From the NCBI GenBank assembly GCA_002327315.1, contig DCVI01000209.1, positions 1-16,205 of the forward strand: 16,205 nt of DNA, written 5' to 3'. The notes beneath the pieces are model-generated. The model was not told the origin of the DNA, made no database searches, and saw only the letters and a program-made list of their open reading frames with translations. The position numbers and the translations under genes were made by a program. Shown here one piece after another: positions 12,934 to 16,205 of the stretch (position 1 is the first letter of the stretch; each line of letters opens with the position of its first letter). The DNA is from Syntrophaceae bacterium UBA2192. GTDB lineage: Bacteria > Desulfobacterota > Syntrophia > Syntrophales > UBA2192.

Positions 12934-13665
12934 ATGGAGCGACACATGGGACATCTTGCCGAAGCGAACGACTCGGGCATCACCACTGAATGGGCGTGTG
13001 AGATGAAGAAAAGACTGATCGGAAAAACCATTCACGTCGTTGGCCCTCGCCGGCTGGAAAATGATCTGCTGGTGAGCTTTATCGGGAAAGAGACCGGTGC
13101 GGACTGCTTTGTGACCGACTTCGACAGGATCGAAGGGTATATCTTCGATGCCGCTCAGGAGCCGACTCGACTCTTCCTGATTGACTACCGCGAGCCACGA
13201 CTCCGGGAGATTCTCAAACAAGGTTCACTCAACGGGAACGGCTCGCCTCTGGGCCGGCGTCTGATCTCGCTGTTCAACTCGGGAAAGAGCAGAGACGCCG
13301 CAAACGGAAAGCTCTCGGTAGGCGCCTGCGGGATTCTCTACGGGTGCGATTCCGCCGCGGCCTTGCTTAACTGGATGTGCCGTCTTTTCAATAGTGCCCA
13401 CATCCCGGATAACGCTGTGGCCGAGTCCATGGAAACCGCCAGCGAGACAGCAACCGCATGCCCGCTGACGGGGAGGGAACTGCAGCTCCTGATGCTGATG
13501 ACCGAGGGGCTTCGGAACCGGGAGATCGCGAGCCGGACCGGGATCAGCAGCCACACAGTGCGCACGCATCTGTATAATAGCTTTGGGAAAATCGGGGTCA
13601 GGAACCGACTCGAAGCCTCCGCCTGGATCGAAGGTCATATCAGCATGCTGTATCTGCTGATCTGA
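12934..13665 (+). CDS. CsgD-like LuxR-family transcription regulator
   Basis: A 243-residue DNA-binding regulator. The C-terminal LuxR/FixJ-type helix-turn-helix (178-235; LTGRELQLLMLMTEG, REIASRTGISSHTVRTHLYN, FGKIGVRNRLEASAW) closely follows the CsgD pattern, including the THLYN-x-F-x-K-I-x-V-x-N-R stretch. The N-terminal part (about 30-150) resembles an atypical receiver: IHVVGPRRLEND lacks the usual acidic pair, though D84 (LFLIDYREP) sits near the phosphosite position. CsgD itself also has a non-standard receiver and controls biofilm matrix genes; by analogy this protein may do likewise. Start choice is between 12934 (AAGG upstream) and 12946 (GGAG six bases upstream). It lies 47 bp after the kinase-like gene, probably in one transcript. 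Confidence 0.85.
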   Translation: MERHMGHLAEANDSGITTEWACEMKKRLIGKTIHVVGPRRLENDLLVSFIGKETGADCFVTDFDRIEGYIFDAAQEPTRLFLIDYREPRLREILKQGSLNGNGSPLGRRLISLFNSGKSRDAANGKLSVGACGILYGCDSAAALLNWMCRLFNSAHIPDNAVAESMETASETATACPLTGRELQLLMLMTEGLRNREIASRTGISSHTVRTHLYNSFGKIGVRNRLEASAWIEGHISMLYLLI

Positions 13666-13784
13666 AGTGCGGCGCGAAGGGGTTCCGGATTAGTGTCATA
13701 TGTGCCGTCCGTCCACTTGCTTTTCCTCTTCGCGAGGCTTGATCAAAAGACACTGATGATTGCGAATTGAACTTGACTTCGATG

Positions 13785-13815
13785 CCCTGCCCATTACAAT
13801 GCGGCAGGGTTTTTT
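13785..13815 (+). terminator. Rho-independent terminator after the CsgD-like gene
   Basis: CCCTGCC / GGCAGGG stem with an inner CATT/AATG pairing is followed by six T (13810-13815). It lies 120 bases past the regulator's stop and before the lipoprotein gene, separating the two transcripts. The rest of 13666-13866 shows no gene. Confidence 0.85.
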
Positions 13816-13866
13816 ATTTTCCGGCCTCATTACCGGTCTGCAGAACGAAACGAAAGGAAGATCGAT

Positions 13867-14466
13867 ATGGGCAAGACGAGAATCGCAATATCGGGCATCG
13901 TGCTTTGTGCCGCGGCATTGATGACCCTGTCCTGTGCCTCCCCCATGCGTCTGACGGACAACTGGAGGAACTCGACCTATACCGGACCGGCCTTCAAGAA
14001 GATCATGATCGTCGCCCTGACGAAGCATGTCGACTTGCGGCAGCCTATCGAGGCCGAGTTCGCCAAGCAGCTCAAGTCGCGGGGCGTCGAGGTGGCCACT
14101 TGCCATGAATACTTCCCCGACCCCGACAAGGCAACACGTGAGGATCTGATCAAGGTGAGCCAGGGGATGGGAATCGAGGCCTACCTGATCATGCGGGTCC
14201 TGGAGACGGGAACCGATGTCCTGACCTCCGGGCCTTCAGACACCACCATGGATAAGATGACGTACATGCCATGGTTCGGCCCCGGGAAGCCGATGACGAG
14301 GCAGCGCGAAGCGGTAACCATCGAGTCGAGGCTCTACGAGGGGAAAACGACGGGCATCGTCTGGCGATCCACCGTCGATGCCGTCAACCCGACCGGGAGC
14401 GACGACCAGATCTCCCGGTTCGTCAGCCTGGTGGTGAAGACCCTTCGCGATAAGAAACTGATCTGA
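13867..14466 (+). CDS. Lipoprotein, DUF4136-like
   Basis: A 199-residue envelope lipoprotein. The signal sequence ends in a lipobox LMTLSC, with the lipidated Cys at residue 23. The mature part begins WRNSTYTGPAFKKIMIVALTK, then an E-x-x-F-A-x-x-L-x-x-x-G-V-E segment, a P-D-x-x-x-A-T-x-E-D-L region and a final strand-rich part (VTIESRLYEGKTTGIVWRS, DQISRFVSLVVKTLRDKKLI). This is the layout of DUF4136-like lipoproteins common in deltaproteobacteria; function unknown, possibly outer-membrane associated. AAGGAAG lies six bases before the ATG. It has its own transcript, with a terminator upstream, and precedes selC. An imperfect hairpin (about 14490-14513) may mark its 3' end. Confidence 0.8.
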   Translation: MGKTRIAISGIVLCAAALMTLSCASPMRLTDNWRNSTYTGPAFKKIMIVALTKHVDLRQPIEAEFAKQLKSRGVEVATCHEYFPDPDKATREDLIKVSQGMGIEAYLIMRVLETGTDVLTSGPSDTTMDKMTYMPWFGPGKPMTRQREAVTIESRLYEGKTTGIVWRSTVDAVNPTGSDDQISRFVSLVVKTLRDKKLI

Positions 14467-14603
14467 TCCTCTCAACCACCTCCCTGAGTACTGCAGTCCT
14501 GGCGCCTGGGTGCGAGGACGTTTCATGGAGTGAAATGGGTGCACGGCGGGCGCAATTTCGAGATTCAGACGATCCTGACACGGAGACGCGTTGCGGGATC
14601 ATC

Positions 14604-14632
14604 TTGACATTCATCAGTCCCTTCGATATCTT
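14604..14632 (+). promoter_or_regulatory. Sigma-70 promoter of selC
   Basis: A perfect -35 TTGACA (14604-14609), a 17-bp spacer and -10 TATCTT (14627-14632). The start would fall near 14639, right before the tRNA at 14642. Confidence 0.8.
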
Positions 14633-14641
14633 ACTGATCTC

Positions 14642-14739
14642 GGAAGTGCGCAGGTCACTGGTGGGCCTCCTGGACTTCAAATCCAGTGTGGGGGGCTGAT
14701 ACCCTCCCAGGTGGGTTCGATTCCCATGCACTTCCGCCA
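14642..14739 (+). tRNA. selC: tRNA-Sec (UCA anticodon)
   Basis: Selenocysteine tRNA, 98 nt with an encoded CCA. The acceptor stem is 8 bp, GGAAGTGC (14642-14649) paired with GCACTTCC (14728-14735), followed by G and CCA (14737-14739). The anticodon stem CTGGA/TCCAG encloses the loop CTTCAAA with anticodon TCA at 14677-14679. A long GC-rich variable arm (GGGGGG...CCCTCC) and a T-arm with GGTTCGATTCC complete it. The 8-bp acceptor stem, UCA anticodon and long variable arm are diagnostic. It reads UGA codons with SelA/SelB, whose genes are not in the window. The organism therefore probably makes selenoproteins. Confidence 0.97.
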
Positions 14740-14753
14740 ATTTGTCCAAACGG

Positions 14754-14781
14754 CGCTCCGGTTTCCGGCCGGAGCGTTTTT
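14754..14781 (+). terminator. Rho-independent terminator of selC
   Basis: CGCTCCGG / CCGGAGCG perfect 8-bp stem with a 7-nt loop, then five T (14777-14781), starting 15 bases after the tRNA. Confidence 0.9.
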
Positions 14782-14844
14782 CTGTTGATACCATTCTTTA
14801 CGAGCCGCGGTCTCCGTCCGGAGACGGGGTTCTCGATGTAAGAA

Positions 14845-14885
14845 ACACCCTCTCCCCATCGCGGGAGAGGGCAGGGGTGAGGGGG
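14845..14885. repeat. GC-rich palindromic repeat (CCCTCTCCC type)
   Basis: CCCTCTCCC (14848-14856) and GGGAGAGGG (14863-14871) form a perfect 9-bp stem around a 6-nt loop, flanked by CACCC and GGGGTGAGGGGG. It belongs to the REP-like hairpins found scattered in many GC-rich bacterial genomes. Only one copy lies in the window. A smaller dyad GTCTCC/GGAGAC (14810-14825) precedes it. Confidence 0.6.
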
Positions 14886-14896
14886 TCTTGAAATCG

Positions 14897-14936
14897 TTCA
14901 CCCTCCCCTTCATCCCCTCCCGTCGAGGGAGGGGAA
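14897..14936 (+). repeat. 40-bp GC-rich palindromic repeat (direct copy)
   Basis: Matches the reverse complement of 5211-5250 at 39 of 40 positions. The core CCCCTCCC/GGGAGGGG dyad sits 26 bases before the tex start, in its probable leader region. Confidence 0.85.
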
Positions 14937-14962
14937 TCGGGACTGTTTCACAGGAGATCATC

Positions 14963-16205
14963 ATGCAGGATGCCCATGTCGCAAAGATTGCCGTTGAACT
15001 GAGCCTGACACCCGGCCAGGTGAAGGCCGTGGCCGGCCTGCTCGACGAGGGGGGCACGGTCCCCTTCATTGCCCGTTATCGAAAAGAGGCCACGGGCACT
15101 CTCGACGAGGTGGCCATCACCTCGATCCGGGACCGCCTGGAGCAACTCGCCGAGCTCGACAAGCGCCGCGAGGCCATCGTCAAGTCCCTGAGCGAGCGCC
15201 AGCTCCTGACGGAAGAGCTGGAGGCGAAGGTTCACGCCGCCGAAACGATGGCGGTTCTCGAAGACATCTATCTGCCCTTCCGGCCCAAGCGCCGCACCCG
15301 GGCCACTATCGCAAAGGAAAAGGGCCTCGAGCCCCTGGCCGTTCTTCTCTTTGCCCAGGACAAAAATACGGACCCCGCCGCCGCGGCCGCGGGTTTCGTC
15401 GATGCCGAAAAAGGCGTCGAAACCGCCGGGGACGCCCTGGCCGGCGCCCGGGACATCATCGCCGAGTGGGTCAACGAAAACCAGGAGGCCCGCGCGAGGA
15501 TGCGAGATCTCTTCGCCGCAAAGGGCGTGTTCAAATCGAAAGTCATCGCCGACAAGGAGGCCGAGGGGGCGAAGTTCCGCGACTACTTCGAGTGGGAGGA
15601 GCCCGTTGCCTCGGCGCCCTCGCACCGGGTGCTCGCCATGCGCCGCGGCGAAAACGAGAAGGTCCTCACCCTGCTCATCGCGCCGCCGGAAGAAGAAGCC
15701 CTCAAGCTCCTCGAAGCGCAGTTCATCCAGGGCAAGGGCCCCGCTTCGGATCAAGTGCGGGAAGCCGTCCACGACAGTTACAAGCGCCTGCTGTGCTGGT
15801 CCATGGAGACGGAGACCCGTCTCGAGACCAAGAAACGCGCCGACGAAGCGGCCATCCGGGTGTTTGCCGACAACCTGCGGCAGCTGCTGCTGGCGCCCCC
15901 GCTGGGGCAGAAAAGCGTCCTGGCCATCGACCCCGGCTTCCGCACGGGCTGCAAGGTGGTATGCCTCGACCGGCAGGGAAAGCTTCTTTACAACGACACG
16001 ATCTTCCCCCACTTCTCCGAGGAGGGAAAGGTCAAGGCCGCCGAGACGCTTCGCCTTCTCGCCGAGCGCTTTCACATCGAGGCCGTCGCCGTGGGCAACG
16101 GCACGGCGGGCCGCGAGACGGAGGCCTTCGTCCGGGCACTCGGCCTTCCGAACCTCCAGGTCATCATGGTCAACGAAAGCGGCGCCTCGGTCTATTCCGC
16201 CTCGC
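14963..16205 (+). CDS. tex: Tex-family RNA-binding transcription accessory protein, 3' end cut
   Basis: The first 414 residues of Tex, open to the window end; the family is usually about 720-780 residues. The N-terminal helical part begins HVAKIAVELSLTPGQVKAV and has the Tex hallmarks TVPFIARYRKEATGTLDEV, LEDIYLPFRPKRRTRATIAKEKGLEPLA and AAGFVDAEKGV. The YqgF-like RNase H-fold domain starts near residue 318 (VLAIDPGFRTGCKVVCLD) and continues into VGNGTAGRETEAF and VNESGASVYSAS. The C-terminal HhH and S1 domains lie beyond the window. AGGAG (14952-14956) is six bases before the ATG. Tex binds nucleic acid in the cytoplasm and influences transcription and stress or virulence gene expression in some bacteria; the mechanism is not settled. 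Confidence 0.95.
   Translation, partial: MQDAHVAKIAVELSLTPGQVKAVAGLLDEGGTVPFIARYRKEATGTLDEVAITSIRDRLEQLAELDKRREAIVKSLSERQLLTEELEAKVHAAETMAVLEDIYLPFRPKRRTRATIAKEKGLEPLAVLLFAQDKNTDPAAAAAGFVDAEKGVETAGDALAGARDIIAEWVNENQEARARMRDLFAAKGVFKSKVIADKEAEGAKFRDYFEWEEPVASAPSHRVLAMRRGENEKVLTLLIAPPEEEALKLLEAQFIQGKGPASDQVREAVHDSYKRLLCWSMETETRLETKKRADEAAIRVFADNLRQLLLAPPLGQKSVLAIDPGFRTGCKVVCLDRQGKLLYNDTIFPHFSEEGKVKAAETLRLLAERFHIEAVAVGNGTAGRETEAFVRALGLPNLQVIMVNESGASVYSAS

Noticed and set aside
14490..14515. Imperfect hairpin after the lipoprotein gene as a Rho-independent terminator
   Set aside because: The stem has a mismatch and a wobble pair and there is no T-run, so it is mentioned only as a possible 3' end.
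14948..16075. A 375-residue open frame antisense to tex
   Set aside because: Tex on the plus strand is unmistakable; the antisense frame has no recognised domain.
1..16205. CRISPR array, prophage or insertion sequence
   Set aside because: No regularly spaced direct repeats, cas genes, integrase, transposase or phage structural genes were seen.

Overview
The window looks like chromosome of a free-living Gram-negative bacterium, most likely a deltaproteobacterium (Desulfobacterota, perhaps a Syntrophales/Desulfuromonadales-type lineage). The grounds are the mix of NtrC-type sigma-54 regulators, an EAL-CBS-GGDEF protein, a Tad/Cpa-type ATPase, a sensor kinase of the VNN-ILMGIQGY type common in that group, a selenocysteine tRNA and GSU-like small domains. 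The lineage is inferred from family resemblance, not demonstrated. From about 3.8 kb onward the DNA is clearly GC-richer, in codon third positions too, than the first 3.5 kb, which looks like accessory material.

Layout. 1-3.5 kb, minus strand: a secreted delta-60 (beta-propeller type) repeat protein; an exported Trp/Tyr-rich, Gln-rich protein of unknown role; a PA2779-like fragment; and a FlaG-like protein behind a near-consensus FliA (sigma-28) promoter. Two copies of a composite palindromic repeat (a 101-bp module at 99 % identity plus a 40-bp module) lie directly against the GTG starts of the delta-60 gene and the PA2779-like fragment. 3.8-9.1 kb, plus strand: an orphan CpaF/TadA secretion ATPase, a degenerate-GGDEF/EAL/CBS/GGDEF c-di-GMP protein and an NtrC-family response regulator. 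9.1-10.8 kb: four small genes, namely a membrane protein (minus), an Sm-like small protein (plus), a single-span membrane peptide (plus) and a TPR protein (minus). 11.3-13.7 kb, plus strand: a PAS/histidine-kinase/receiver protein whose ATP-binding boxes are degenerate, followed by a CsgD-like LuxR-family regulator. 13.9-16.2 kb: a lipoprotein, selC (tRNA-Sec) with its own promoter and terminator, two GC-rich palindromic repeats, and the 5' two-thirds or less of tex, cut by the window end.

How it may fit together. cpaF and the pseudo-kinase gene carry almost the same sigma-54-type promoter (15 of 17 positions identical), with weaker versions before the Sm-like gene and, on the minus strand, before the TPR gene. 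A sigma-54 activator with an intact GAFTGA loop lies between them. Together with the c-di-GMP protein and the CsgD-like regulator this suggests one local circuit controlling surface attachment or pilus secretion. The promoter motifs and domain degeneracies are seen in the sequence; the circuit is inference.
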